In this document: one piece after another, positions 10,930 to 22,109 of the stretch
Position numbering within the stretch: position 1 is the first letter of the stretch
Layout: each line of letters starts with the position of its first letter
Source: Halichoerus grypus
Taxonomy: Eukaryota > Chordata > Mammalia > Carnivora > Phocidae
Assembly (NCBI RefSeq): GCF_964656455.1
Contig: NW_027555072.1
Coordinates: forward strand, 1 to 64,000
DNA length: 64,000 bases
Direction of reading: 5' to 3'
The notes under the pieces: generated by a model
Databases searched by the model: none
Seen by the model: only the letters and a program-made list of their open reading frames with translations
What the model was told of the DNA's origin: nothing
Program-made: the position numbers and the translations under genes

Positions 10930-11437
10930 TTTTAGGTTTAATGAGTGAATCTGTGCCATCCGCCTCATTCTAGATCAATGCTGTGGCTGATAAAAATGTG
11001 TAAAATTGACATATATTCTAGAATTATAAGTAACGTATACAATTCAAAATAACTCATCCTATAGGGCAATGGATTAAATATTTTAAGGCCTACATATCAC
11101 CTTTTTTGAACCTAGGTATAAACTATGACATTGGAAAGTGAGTATTTTTACAACAGGGCTTTCTAGAAAAATGCATGTACATCTGAATTTTAGGTTTAAT
11201 AAGTGAATCTGTGCCATCCCCCTCATTCTAGATCAATGCTGTGGTTGATAAAAATGTCTAAAATTGACATATATTCTGGAATTACAGGTAATATATACAA
11301 TTCAAAATAATTCATCTTATAGGGCAATGGATTAAGCATTTTAAGGCCTACATATCACCTTTTTTGAAACTAGGTATAAACTATAACATTGGAAAGTGAG
11401 TATTTTTACAACAAGTCTTTCTAGAAAAATGCATGTA
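10930..11437. repeat. Two-copy tandem duplication, 258-bp period
   Basis: Copy 1 (10930-11179) and copy 2 (11188-11437) align over 250 bp with no gaps and about 17 substitutions, roughly 93% identity by hand count. Eight bases separate them. Both copies begin TTTTAGGTTTAAT and end CTAGAAAAATGCATGTA. The unit is A+T-rich, matches no repeat family I know and has no open frame. It looks like a local segmental duplication of moderate age. Confidence 0.95.
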
Positions 11438-12127
11438 TTGGCCAGCTTAATGATTAATACATTCCTGCCCTCTTTGTTTGCCATCAGACAGCTCTGCTGA
11501 GGGCCAGAATGCTGCATTATATTTAAGAGTCACGTGTTCAAGTGAGAACAGTTGCAGAGCATTCAAAGAAAAATCTCTGTAAATTCCTTTAAAATTTTAC
11601 TAGAAGCACTTAAGCTGAGGAACTTTTGGATCAGAAATCAAAAAGATAAAGAATTGTAACCTTATCAACCCACCTCCCAAAACTAAGCAGATTGAAATAG
11701 CAAGATTTGGTGAAAAGCAGGCAAACTAACTCAGGCACATGGTCCTTCTATAGACAGATTGGTAACTGAACTAGGACCAGATCGCTGATAATGGGAATTC
11801 CAAATATTCATATGTTAAATATTTAAATTAATCAGGTCTCTGTAAGTTTCAGGGTGGTAAAACGTCATCCTACTTATTATCTTCTTTTAAAAATAATTTT
11901 GTACCTTTTAGCCCTCAGTGTCAAAGAACAAAATCAAACAACAAAAGACATTCATTATAAGAGCTTTTTTCCTTATAACTAATCTGTATCTCCCTTGCTG
12001 AATAGTCAGATCACCTTCTCTTGTTTTTATCACAGGATTATACACACACACAAGTGGACTTTTTTTTTTTTTCACATTTATACTTTTCAGGATCTTTCAA
12101 ATTTTTTACAATGTCATATAGTAACAT
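11438..12127. other. No gene recognised
   Basis: Unique-looking sequence up to the target duplication of the next SINE. A short CA run (about 12041-12052) and a poly-T (12060-12072) are present. Confidence 0.45.
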
Positions 12128-12149
12128 AGAAAATACCTTAAATATTTTA

Positions 12150-12375
12150 TTTTTTTATTTTTTTTATTTTATTTTATTTTTTTTAAAGATTTTATTTATT
12201 TATTTGAGACAGAGAGAATGAGAGAGAGAGAGAGCACATGAGAGGGGGGAGGGGCAGAGGGAGAAGCAGACCCCCTGCCGAGCAGGGAGCCCGATGCGGG
12301 ACTCGATCCCGGGACTCCAGGATCATGACCTGAGCCGAAGGCAGTCGCTTAACCAACTGAGCCACCCAGGCGCCC
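12150..12375 (-). mobile_element. Young Can-SINE with perfect 22-bp target duplication
   Basis: Reverse-orientation SINEC with a long T-rich tail (12150-12185), GA repeats for the body and a complete head ending GCCACCCAGGCGCCC. Identical 22-bp direct repeats flank it at 12128-12149 and 12376-12397 (beginning AGAAAATACCTTAAAT), so insertion is recent and by L1-type target-primed reverse transcription. Its head shares CCGAAGGCAGTCGCTTAACC with the SINE at 575. Confidence 0.97.
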
Positions 12376-12670
12376 AGAAAATACCTTAAATATTTTAAAT
12401 TGCTCTCATTCTTTCTTTTTCTGCAAGTTGATTCTTTCCCAATTCTTTCCTATCACTCTTATTTTCTAAACTTACTCATCTTCACTACTATTTCTTGAAC
12501 TCTCTCCAAATTTAAGACACACCTGTCTTAAAATTATGCCTCTTGAATATAATTCTGAAATATAATCCAGTATCAGTTGACATCTCTGTAGCAATTCTGC
12601 TATTTTAAAGAAGTCAAATAGCCAATGTTGCTGTTGATTTTAATCTAGTCATCAAGAGAAGAATTGCAGC

Positions 12671-12777
12671 GGGACACCTGGCTGGCTCAGCCAGTGAAGC
12701 ATGTAACTCTTGATCTTGGGGTTGTGAATTTGAGCCCCATGCTGGGTGTGGAGATTACTTTAAAAAAATATAATCTT
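12671..12777 (+). mobile_element. Old short-form Can-SINE
   Basis: GGGACACCTGGCTGGCTCAG, then GAAGCATGTAACTCTTGATC, GAATTTGAGCCCCATGCTGG and GTGTGGAGATTACTTTAAA. This is the older SINEC form with no CT-rich body. Its A-rich tail (12761-12777) was the landing site of the next SINE. Confidence 0.88.
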
Positions 12778-12979
12778 GGGCGCCTGGGTGGCTCAGTCGT
12801 TAAGCGTCTGCCTTCGGCTCAGGTCATGATCCCAGGGTCCTGGGATCGAGTCCCACATCGGGCTCCCTGCTCGGCGGGAAGCCTGCTTCTCCCTCTCCCA
12901 CTCCCCCTGCTTGTGTTCCTGCTCTCGCTATCTCTCTCTCTGTCAAATAAATAAATAAAATCTTTAAAAATATATATAT
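12778..12979 (+). mobile_element. Young Can-SINE nested in the tail of an older one
   Basis: GGGCGCCTGGGTGGCTCAG head with the one-G variant CAGTCGTTAAGCG, a CCTCTCCCACTCCCCCTG body and an AAATAAATAAATAAAATC tail. The repeated ATATAATCTT at 12768-12777 and near 12980-12989 is the target duplication, drawn from the older SINE's tail. GA repeats at 12995-13007 follow. Confidence 0.95.
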
Positions 12980-12989
12980 ATATAATCTT

Positions 12990-14221
12990 AAAAAAAGAGA
13001 GAGAGAGTAGAATTGCACCAAATCTATCAATATGTTGTTTCTTTGCCAAGATGATGGTTTAAGGAAGCTTTTCTTTACATTTTATTGTCACTCATTTGTA
13101 ATGAAAAGCTTGATGAGTTTGATTTGAACATGTAAATTTAAAATGCTGCTTTAAAGGAAAAGAAAAAGAATAAGAGGTTTGTGTTAATGCCAAGAGATTG
13201 AGGCTCCACTTTGGACCGAACAGATAGCCAACTTCAGCCTCAATGAGACACTAGGGATCTGTGAAAACCCCTAATGTAATGAGTTACTCAATCACCCTTT
13301 CAAAAGTTAACACACATTTTTGTGGAAGCTCAGACTGAAATGTGAAATTGGAAAAATAAATACAGAAGAGCACAGGAATCCCCAGTTTGGATAAAAACAA
13401 AGTTCTGGAAAGAGCATGAGCTTTTGGAAAGCACCTGTTACATTATTACCATATCTAAATGTTCAATTATGTTCAATTTGGATTTTTGGTAGACTCAATA
13501 ATTATGAGCAATTGAAGATTCTTCAGCTAATCAAAGGCATATGTGTTCCTAAGGCTTTTCAGTTCTATCACAGTCCTATAAGGTAGCAGAGAAATCTGTG
13601 CTTGGTCTCTGGGTGGATACTTAGCAGGTAGTCCTGGCTCCCTGTTCCTCTTGGACCAGCAGTGAGTAACACCAAGTGGCCAGTGATGATGAGAGTCGGT
13701 CTCTGACCAGGATTTTTGCAACTTCCTCCTGAGGTTTTCAGAGCTCCACATTATCTCCATTCATCTTCACTGAGGACAAAAGGCTGGTTGGAAAACCCCC
13801 TGTTGAACCTCACTCCCTTGTTTTAGCATCTGCCCAACTGGACCATCTTGGCTGCCTTATGGCAAATGAGTGAGTGCACAAACTTTCCTGGAAGTTCTTC
13901 CTGAATTGTGGGTGGCTCTCTGTGTTGACCGTTTCCCTTGCTCTCACCAAACGTCTCCCACTTGGGGATGGCTGCCACCTTGCTGTAGGCCTGTTTTGGT
14001 CCTATGAGTATTTATTTTCATTGGGGCCCAGTTTTATTCTGGAACTCTCAGCTGTAGCAATAAGATGATGTCTAGATTTTCTTCATTTTCTTTTTATTTC
14101 CCTCTTATTCCTGTCAAGTTTATATTACCTTTCTACACTGATGTGCTTAAGCCTTAGACCCATGGCATATTGGGAATAAATTTTTCTTTCTTTAAATTCC
14201 TCTGTGACCTTGTTACTCAGA
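12990..14221. other. No gene recognised
   Basis: Unique-looking sequence. Open frames of 64-77 codons at 13527-13760 (minus) and 13874-14068 (plus) resemble no family I know and lack supporting splice context. Confidence 0.45.
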
Positions 14222-14368
14222 GAGTGGTCTGTGGTCCAGCAGTGTATGCATCACCTGGGAGCAGAAGCCAGGCCCCACCCCGGACCTACAGAATCAGAAT
14301 CCACATTTTAACAAGACCCCAGGTGATGTATCTGCACATTACCTTCTGAGAAGGACTACTCTATGATG
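14222..14368. mobile_element. MER5A-like hAT MITE remnant
   Basis: GTGGTCTGTGGTCCAGCAGT, CATCACCTGGGAGCAGAAG, CCCACCCCGGACCTACAGAA, TCAGAATCCACATTTTAACA and CCAGGTGATGTATCTGCACA follow MER5A from near one end to the other. It is the best preserved of the three MER5A copies in the window. Confidence 0.82.
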
Positions 14369-14369
14369 T

Positions 14370-14730
14370 CACTGATAATGGTAATCTCTTCTTGAATGCC
14401 TTTGGTGATGAAGGATCTCCACTTCCTTAGGCAGATTATTTTATTTGGGGGCAGCTTCCATCATAAGAAAGACCTTCCTTACATTGAAATTAATTTTATG
14501 TCTCCATGAATTTAAACTGTAGGTCCAAGTTCCTACTTAGACCTGCTTAGCCCAGCCCAAAATTTAATTTCTTGATTATGTGACATTCTTCCAAATACAT
14601 TAAGATAAGTATCAAGTCCCCAATTTTTTTTTTCTATTTCAAAATAGGTACATTCACTTAATTGCTTCAGCATATCACATATTTCAAGTTTCTTCTCCCC
14701 CCTAAGACATTCCAGTTTGACTCTATCCCC
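14370..14730 (+). mobile_element. Ancient interspersed repeat, family unassigned
   Basis: CATAAGAAAGACCTTCCTTA, GTCCAAGTTCCTACTTAGAC, ACATTCTTCCAAATACATTA and AGATAAGTATCAAGTCCCC recall a widely dispersed old mammalian repeat whose name I cannot assign with confidence. No protein is encoded. Confidence 0.35.
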
Positions 14731-15849
14731 AAAGGAAACCTTCCTAAGGTTTGAGAATCTCATGGTCCAGCATCCAGAAACCAGATGATTAGTATGACCT
14801 CACGTTGGTAAGACTGAGCGGTGGGATCTCCTCATTAATATTCTTGCTGCCACATTATTTTGATGAAAATACTAAAAAATCCTAAGTACCAATCCACTGG
14901 AACAATTTAGCATGCCATATGTAGAAAATCACGTATTTGTCTGATACAAACCTATGCGTTTGCTTTCTTTAAAGGCTCCTTAAGTACACTGAAATCTGAA
15001 AATATTCCAATAAATTTACCTAACTTTTTTCATCCTTTAAAACATATTTGTTAGGCCCATTGCCTTGTATGGAAGTGTTGGGATCTCTCCCTTGCTCTCA
15101 ATAAAAGCATTGCCATTAATGGGAGTATGATTTGAATTCTCTGAAGTTGCATCAAATAAAAGAAAACCTAATTATGTGGACTCAAGGAAGAATATGGGCA
15201 TAGAATTGGAAGAAGCGAATCTTAAAAATAGAAGGCTGTGTTCTCACAGGGGAAAGTGCAATCACAAACTCTATGATGACATTAGCCCTGTGGAAATACG
15301 AGTGTTCTCTAGTGTTCCAGCACTTAGACATCAATTCATGGTGGTCTCAAGCTATGTTTTTGTTCTGGCACATTAAACAGAATGAAGACATATGTCTAAA
15401 TTTAAGACATCCTTTTAGTGCTCTGTGCACGAGAGCCAGCTGAGAAATTTGAACTATTTCAAAGCACTAGGAAAGGAATTGTAGACACATCCTTTGTTTG
15501 GGCATATATTTTTAATTATCCTGCCTTTTAATATTCTTCTCCATTTGAGGATAATCAGACAAAATGGATCCTGCTGGGCATTGTCATGCTTAATAAAAGT
15601 AAGGCTGAACATCCACTAATATGGCGACAGCGTGGCGCATACGACATGCCAGTGACTGAGCCACATTCTGATGTAATTATAACACCACATGTAGCTGTGA
15701 TAATGTAATTCCCTGTTTACATTAGTTCTAGCACTTGGAGTAAACTCTTCTTGCGTTGGGTGCTAAGGATTTCAACCAGGGGAAGGCACATAGACTAATA
15801 AATGCATTGAATGCAGGATGCAGATAATAGCAAGGACAGGCAGATAAAA
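14731..15849. other. No gene recognised
   Basis: Unique-looking A+T-rich sequence. No repeat, exon or RNA gene is identified. Confidence 0.45.
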
Positions 15850-16035
15850 GGCTGTGGACTATTGTGTTTGGGTCTGCAGACCAGGGGTCGACTCCCTGGG
15901 TTTAATCCCAGCTTCGTTGATTGCTTGCGGTCTAACCTTAAGCAAGACCTCAACCTCCATGAAATGGAGGGAATGATTCACTTTTCTCATAAGACTACGG
16001 TAAGCCTTAAATGGAATAATATATGTAAAGATTTC
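15850..16035 (+). mobile_element. MIR SINE remnant
   Basis: Forward MIR: GGGTTTAATCCCAGCTTCG, then CTAACCTTAAGCAAGACCTC, AACCTCCATGAAATGGAGGG and a final GTAAGCCTTAAATGGAATAA. The head includes the tRNA-derived B-box-like block. Confidence 0.75.
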
Positions 16036-16404
16036 TCCTTAAGTCTTCTTCCCTCGCCCTTTTCCCCCCTTTCTCCTAAGTTCTTTAGATAAAGATTTAT
16101 TGCCTTTTTTCTTTCCTTCATCAAAAAGCCATTAGGAAAGCCCAAATAAAGTGGGTGACCCAGAGTTGTCAGGCTCATGATGGTTGGAGCCCGTGTGCAA
16201 AGCCGGATGGTATCAGAAAATTGGTGACAACTAGGGGTTTGAGGTAATGAGTGCTGGGTCCCCCACTGTCAGAGAAGGGGGTTGCGGATGTGGACGTGGG
16301 AAAGACAGAATAGATCACGTGGCACTGGGATGGTGGGGGAAGTATCCGCAGAACACTCAGCATGTTGAACATGGTACATACAGATAAATAGGAGAATAAA
16401 TGTG

Positions 16405-16754
16405 TGTGCTATGGTCTGAATATCTTTGTCCCCCAGATTTCATATGTTCACATCTAACCCCCAATATGCTGGTGTGTGGAGATGGGGCCTTTGGGAGGTG
16501 ACTAGGTCATGAGAGTGGAGCCATCCTGAATGGGATTCATGCCCTCATCAAAGAGAACCCACAGAGCTCCCTCATCCTTCCGTCATGTGATGACATGATG
16601 AGAAGTCTGTGATCAGGAAGCGGACACTTTCCCGGCCACACTGGCACCCTGTTGTCAGACCTCCAGCCTCCAGACTGTGAGAAGTAAAATTCTGCTGTTT
16701 ATAAGCCACCCAATCTATGGCATTTTGTTATAGCAGCCCAAACACACTAAGGCA
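16405..16754 (+). mobile_element. MLT1A-like solo LTR
   Basis: About 350 bp of MaLR LTR: TGTGCTATGGTCTGAATATC start, CCCCCAGATTTCATATGTTC, GGGGCCTTTGGGAGGTGACT, AGGTCATGAGAGTGGAGCC, CCTCCAGACTGTGAGAAGTA and TTATAGCAGCCCAAACACAC near the end. It begins TG, as LTRs do. No internal domain adjoins it. Confidence 0.85.
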
Positions 16755-18029
16755 GTGGGTCTATGTGTATATAGAGATTTCCTAGCTCAGTACCCTGAGG
16801 GAGACTGGGAAACAATATCACAGTAGCCATGAGCACACCTAGCATCCAGATATTGGTGTCCACACAGCATCCTCCACTGGAAGGAACCAGGGCCCCCTAG
16901 AGCAATAAGCGATCCCAGGGCTGGGTTAGGAAATGAATAGAATGAGCCTAGAACCTGTTGCTGTGCTGGAAGTAGGGAAACACTCAAAGAACGATGGGAA
17001 CTTGTCAAAAGAAGAGAGAAACTAGCTTGAAGGGACTCCAACTAGTCAAATCTAGGATAATATTGATCATCAAAATAAATCTTGACAGTAGTAAATTATA
17101 ACACATCGAATAAAATAGGAACCCCTGAGTCCACAGGGATGTACAGAAATCAAGAAACAGATAAATACGCAAACGAATAAACAGATACAGGAGAAAGCTC
17201 TTTCTTCTCATGGAAAGCCAACCAATAATAAATGTGGAAGAAATGATGACAGAAAATCGCCATTTGGCACCCATCAGAATGATAATTCAGAGCAGAAACA
17301 TTCAATGTGTTATAAACTAATGTGTAAACATGAGGTGAGGAATGGCACTTTGAGTTGGAAGCTTCCACCTGTGAGTCTCCTCTCCACGTTGTGGCCACGG
17401 GGCTGCCACGGTTCCAGATGACACATACCTCTGCCAACAAAGAAGGGAGGTCTTTCCTCACATGAGGGGCTCTTCATTGGGAAGAACAATTTTCCCAGAA
17501 GGTGAAACGGAGACTTTCTCGGAGGTCCAATTTGCTAGAATTAGGTCACGCGACTATCTTCAAGCCAACCACTAATAAAGGGAATGAGATCGTAACTGAA
17601 TGAAATTTATGATGAACTCCCTGAGGCTAGAGTTTATCTCTTTCCCAAAACATAATCAGGATTATTCTAGGAAGGGGGGGAGGGGGCAAGGGCAGGGGTA
17701 TGGCTATGGCAAAAGCAGCTCATGGTGTCTGACACATCAGAGGTAGAGAAAAATCCCCATCACTGGTATAATCTGGCCATTCATGAATCACCAACTTCAT
17801 TAAAACAAAATATTTGTGTAAGCTTCTTAATTTCTAATACAACGATGTCATTCATCCTAAAAATGCACATTTGGGGGTTATTTTAACATCTCTGAAATTG
17901 AGTCCACTTTAAAGGTGGCTATATATTTGTTTAATTGGCAACTCACTCCTTTGTGGTCCACAAAATAATAGTACATCTGTGTTTGATGGAGTATTTAATT
18001 AGGTAATATGCAGTAAACAAGTAGCGGTT
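16755..18029. other. No gene; possibly an unassigned old repeat
   Basis: No exon or family is firmly recognised. The texture of 16950-17720 (GGGAACTTGTCAAAAGAAGA; AGCTCATGGTGTCTGACAC) suggests a diverged old transposable element, but I cannot name one. Several 80-100-codon open frames on the minus strand here resemble no known protein. Confidence 0.4.
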
Positions 18030-18205
18030 CCGTTGGTCCCTGTTGGCAAACATCACCTCACTTAATCATTGTTACACCCCTATGAGATGAGCACTATTAT
18101 CATCCCTGTTTTAAAGATGAGAACACTGAAGTTTATTAAGGCTGATGTGCCAGATCGCACAGTAATTTAAGGACAGAATTGGGACTAGAGTGCACTGTTG
18201 GATAC
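18030..18205 (-). mobile_element. MIR SINE remnant
   Basis: Reverse MIR: CACCTCACTTAATCATTGTT, CCCTATGAGATGAGCACTAT, TATCATCCCTGTTTTAAAGA and TGAGAACACTGAAG. Confidence 0.78.
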
Positions 18206-18894
18206 CAAACTTTGTATTCTGGCCAGCCCCACCCCTGGCTATCACTGAGTGTGTGCATTTGCTCATCAATTCAATGTATATGTGGGGTGCCTAGCAGGTG
18301 CCAAATACTGTATGAGGCACTGAAGACAAAGCCGTGGGGTTAAAAATAGAATAAGGGAGACTAATAAAAAAGGTAGTAATAAATATATCACTAAAATTGT
18401 AATGAGTAATTGACACTGTGATAGATTGCTTACAGATATTCGATACCCTTCCTTGGGGGAAGACTTTATTCCCAGTCCCATTAATGGGAGGCTCTGTCGT
18501 GTGACATTATGGCCAGCAAAATACGGGAGAAGGTAGCATGAATCATGTCCCAAAGAACTTGAAGCACCAACCAATGCGATGTCTCGTCTCTTTCTGCCAC
18601 AATGACCCACAGTTTATTTCCCAGAGAGAAGCTGCTCTGTCAGCCTGGGCCCCACAGTGGAGAAACCAGGGAGGACATTCGTAGCCACCCCCAGTGTACA
18701 AGGAGCAAGAGTGTGAAAATAGACTTTCGAGGTTGCCAGCCACTGAGGTTTTTGAGGTCATTAGTTACTACAGTAATTACAGTAACTACTAATATACTAC
18801 AGTATATTCTACCTTACATTGATGATTCAGTGACTTCACTTTTAATTAAGAAAAAATAAATAAACATGTAATAGTGTGAGAGGCCACATAATGT
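18206..18894. other. No gene recognised
   Basis: A weak old-repeat texture is seen at 18265-18420 (GGTGCCAAATACTGTATGAGG). A quasi-palindromic TACTACAGTA word occurs twice near 18767 and 18797. No gene is seen. Confidence 0.4.
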
Positions 18895-19130
18895 AATGCC
18901 TAAAAGCCAAGTCTCTGCAAACGGCTTGCACGGATTCAAACCCCACTTCTCCCATTCACTAGAAAACTGGCTTTAGCAAATGCACCTAACATCTCTGCCT
19001 CGGTTTCCTAGGGCACAGGACCACACTTACCTGATAGCATCGTCATGAGGAGTAAGCACATGAATATTGGCAAACTTTCGAGGACAGGGAATGACACATG
19101 GTGAGTGCTCCGTAAATGTTTGTTCAATAG
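18895..19130 (+). mobile_element. MIR SINE remnant
   Basis: Near full-length forward MIR: GATTCAAACCCCACTTCTCC, CCTCGGTTTCCTAGGGCAC, GTCATGAGGAGTAAGCACAT and a closing GAGTGCTCCGTAAATGTTTG. Confidence 0.83.
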
Positions 19131-20111
19131 AATTTTTCTGTTAGGGAATAATAGAGGGAACTCAGTTCAAAGGGGGGCAGTCAGGAAAGGAATATCCTGC
19201 AAAGTTCTAAGTTATGTTTCTTAAACCTTCTAGTTGATGGGAATTTTCCCAAGAAACGAGATTTTCTGAGAACTGCTGCATATTTAAGGACGAGGAGAAC
19301 ATACGAGGTCGTGCTGAAATGCGTATTCTGGGTGATCGGCTAGTCTCCGGGACAGAATTACTCCCGTGAGACTGTCTTGTAGAGCCCAACAAACAAAAAC
19401 AGCTAAACATACAAATATTTGAAGTCCTGAATGCTCCAAACATTCCACAATTGAACTGATCCTCGTATTTGTCATTTAGAGCTGGAATTGCCAAACATCT
19501 GGCAGTGGGCTAGCTACCTTACCAGTAGGCGGGTTGGGTCTAATTAAATTTACAGTCAGTTATAAGTTGCTGATATCAGACGCAAACAGCAGAGAAGGAT
19601 TCACCGGTTCACCGATGCCGGAACTTGCAAGAATGCACAAAGCATAGAAAGACGGGGAGGAGAAAGGATCGCTCGGCTTTGCTTGGGTTGCTGCTGTAAT
19701 TCTTTTCAAATCACTCACAGTGTGCTTCACGTAGGACCCTCCTCCGCACGGCAATCCCAGCTTCACTGGGTCTGTGTTTGAATTGCAGAAACTCTTTGCC
19801 TAAGTTGATTTTACTGGTTGCCAAATGCTGATCTGTTGACCAAGTCTTACCTCTGGAGGTTCTGACTCTCTCACCCTGGGCTGTGCTAGCAGAGGAGAAG
19901 CCACGTGAAGACAGATGATGGCCCCACTGGTCTGCACATTCTGCAAAACTAGAATTTTTGTTAGTGTCATCTTTCACCTGCACAGTAATATATGTTTATC
20001 ACGGATAGTGTGGAAAATCACACAGGCAATAAATAAGTATCTCCAGTAAGGCAAATGCTCAAAGATAGCCATATCATTCATGAACATTTTCCAAGCTATT
20101 AAGTTTTATTC
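19131..20111. other. No gene recognised
   Basis: Unique-looking sequence. Minus-strand open frames at 19207-19494 and 19711-19983 (90-95 codons) resemble no family I know. Confidence 0.45.
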
Positions 20112-20127
20112 AAAAATTCATGTATGG

Positions 20128-20334
20128 GGGGCGCCTGGGTGGCTCAGTCATTAAGTGTCTGCCTCGGCTCAGGTCATGATCCCAGAGTCCTGGGATCGAG
20201 CCCCACATCGGGCTCCCTGCTCCGCGGGAAGCCTGCTTCTCCCTCTCCCACTCCCCCTGCTTGTGTTCCCTCTCTCGCTGTCTCTCTCACTGTCAAATAA
20301 ATAAATAAAATCTTTAAAAAAAAAAGTAAAAAAA
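20128..20334 (+). mobile_element. Young Can-SINE
   Basis: GGGCGCCTGGGTGGCTCAG head, CTCCGCGGGAAGCCTGC, CTCCCACTCCCCCTGC body and AAATAAATAAATAAAATC tail. The 16-bp direct repeat AAAAATTCATGTATGG flanks it (20112-20127 and 20335-20350), and a third copy lies at 20362-20377. One-G variant (CAGTCATTAAG). Confidence 0.95.
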
Positions 20335-20454
20335 AAAAATTCATGTATGGTATGAAGAAAAAAAAATTCATGTATGGCATATATATATTCCATTGAGCAA
20401 ATGTAGCATGATCTATTTGACCACGAGAGACATTTAGGTATTTGTTTCCCTAAG

Positions 20455-20654
20455 ATTTTTTTAAAGATTTTACTTATTTGAGAGAGAGAGAGAGAAAGCA
20501 TGGGGGGCGTGGAGGCAGAGGGAGAGAGAATCTCAAGCAGACTCCCTGCTGAGCACAGAACCTGACTCAGGACTCCATCCCAGGACCCTGAGGTCACGAC
20601 CTGAACCGAAATCAAGAGTCAGACGCTCAACCAACGGAGCCCCCCAGGTGCCCC
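20455..20654 (-). mobile_element. Can-SINE, reverse orientation, middle-aged
   Basis: TTTTTTAAAGATTTTACTTA tail side, GA repeats 20480-20494, GGACCCTGAGGTCACGACC and GAGCCCCCCAGGTGCCCC at the head. More substitutions than the young subfamily. It lies about 120 bp from the preceding SINE in opposite orientation, so the two could pair as an inverted repeat in RNA. Confidence 0.92.
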
Positions 20655-21869
20655 TCTCTTCGATTTTTCTATATGATTTTCAACAATATCATAAGCATAC
20701 TTAAATACAGAGCATAACCCTGAGGATAAATTCTTAGGTTCAATAATATGAAAAGTTTTAAAGTTTGGAGATTATTGCCAAGTTGTCATCTAGAAGCAAT
20801 AAAATCTCCCTTTTTAAAACATAGAATGTCATGAAGACAACACCATGATTTTTTGAGGACTGACCTCACACTGCCCTACACAAAGCACTAGGATTCTTTG
20901 ACATTTTGGAATTGATCGCTGAAATCATTTACTATCAGCAACACGAGGTTTCATGATGTGGACATCTGATTTTGCTGGGAGATCATTTGAACAGCACACC
21001 CTACAAAGGAGGAGACTCAGTCAAAGGCCCAGCACCTGCTTCTCAAATTGGTTTTGTGGTTTATTACCAATTCATCCATTCACAAAAATTCCACAGTGTA
21101 AAAAAATGAACAATAAAACTACATAGAACATTGAAAATATAATTGCATATCACACAGTGTCACATGACTCTTTAACTAATGTGATTCAGGGGAAAGCCAG
21201 GAGCTTGAACAGATATTTGTCTACTTTAAAATGTGGGTATTCTTGAAGGTTTGGGCCCAGATTCCACAGGAACATCAATGGCGCGTTGCTCTCCTAATTA
21301 CTGTGTAATTACCTAATGTCTATATAAGGCAAAATACAATATTTATTAGGTGCGGATATGAGTGTCGAACTCTATCCTTGCAAGAAAGTTTAAAGACTTG
21401 CAGACATGATGACAAGGCATGTGTCTGTGCTGGTCTTTTTCTCATTCTTTCTTCATCTTTTCTCAGCCGCTCTCTGCTAGCTTTCCCTCCCTGTGTCCAT
21501 GTGACTCTCTTCCCACTGGGCTGGGGGCATTTCACCTCCCTGCATTGGGGCCCCTACTAGGATTCATAGATGGATACAAGACTGTTTACAAGATGTGTAC
21601 AAAACATGTACATCTTCAGGTTCTTCTTAAGTACCAAATCTTTGGCAACCATGTTTTTCAGGCACACCTGTTGTTAACTGGTGCTCCAAGGATAACTTTC
21701 ATTTCGTTTGCTGGATCCTTTTAACTTTGCTCTCCAACATAAGTATTCTGTGTGTTTTTACTTAGTTTTGTTTCTTTGTTAGTATTTAGGGTCTGAGTTT
21801 AAAACAGTAAGCCATTAGCCAGGAACATCATACCATGATATTTCCTATTCACATAACTAAACTTTCTTT
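20655..21869. other. No gene recognised
   Basis: Unique-looking sequence. A 101-codon open frame at 21419-21724 has no recognisable domain. Confidence 0.45.
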
Positions 21870-21883
21870 AAAACACTATCTTA

Positions 21884-22095
21884 GGGCTGCCTGGATGGCT
21901 CAGTCGGTTAAGCATCTGCCTTCGTCTCAGGTCATGATCCCGGGGTCCTGGGATCAGGCCTCTAGTTGGGCTCCCTGCTCAGAGGGGGGTCTGTTTCTCC
22001 CTCTCTCTCTCCCCCTACTCATGTTCTCTCTCTCTCTCTCTCTCTCTTCCTCTCCTTCTCACATAGATAAATAAAATCTTTTAAAAAAATAAAAT
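21884..22095 (+). mobile_element. Can-SINE, middle-aged
   Basis: GGGCTGCCTGGATGGCTCAG head (two-G form CAGTCGGTTAAG), a CT-repeat body at 22026-22047 and an ATAAATAAAATC tail. Target duplications AAAACACTATCTTA (21870-21883) and AAAACAGTATCTTA (22096-22109) differ at one base. Confidence 0.95.
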
Positions 22096-22109
22096 AAAAC
22101 AGTATCTTA

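Noticed and set aside
10930..11437. CRISPR-like repeat array
   Set aside because: Only two long copies with no spacers of regular size, in a vertebrate genome; a tandem duplication explains it.
12664..13049. Open frames on both strands
   Set aside because: All lie in the nested Can-SINE pair; similar frames occur at every young SINE in the window.
18767..18806. Quasi-palindrome of TACTACAGTA and CAGTAACTACT words
   Set aside because: Pairing is imperfect and short in A+T-rich DNA; not distinguishable from chance.
20169..20615. 148-codon minus-strand open frame
   Set aside because: It is read straight through two Can-SINEs and the spacer between them. The Ser/Leu- and Phe-rich product is a repeat translation.
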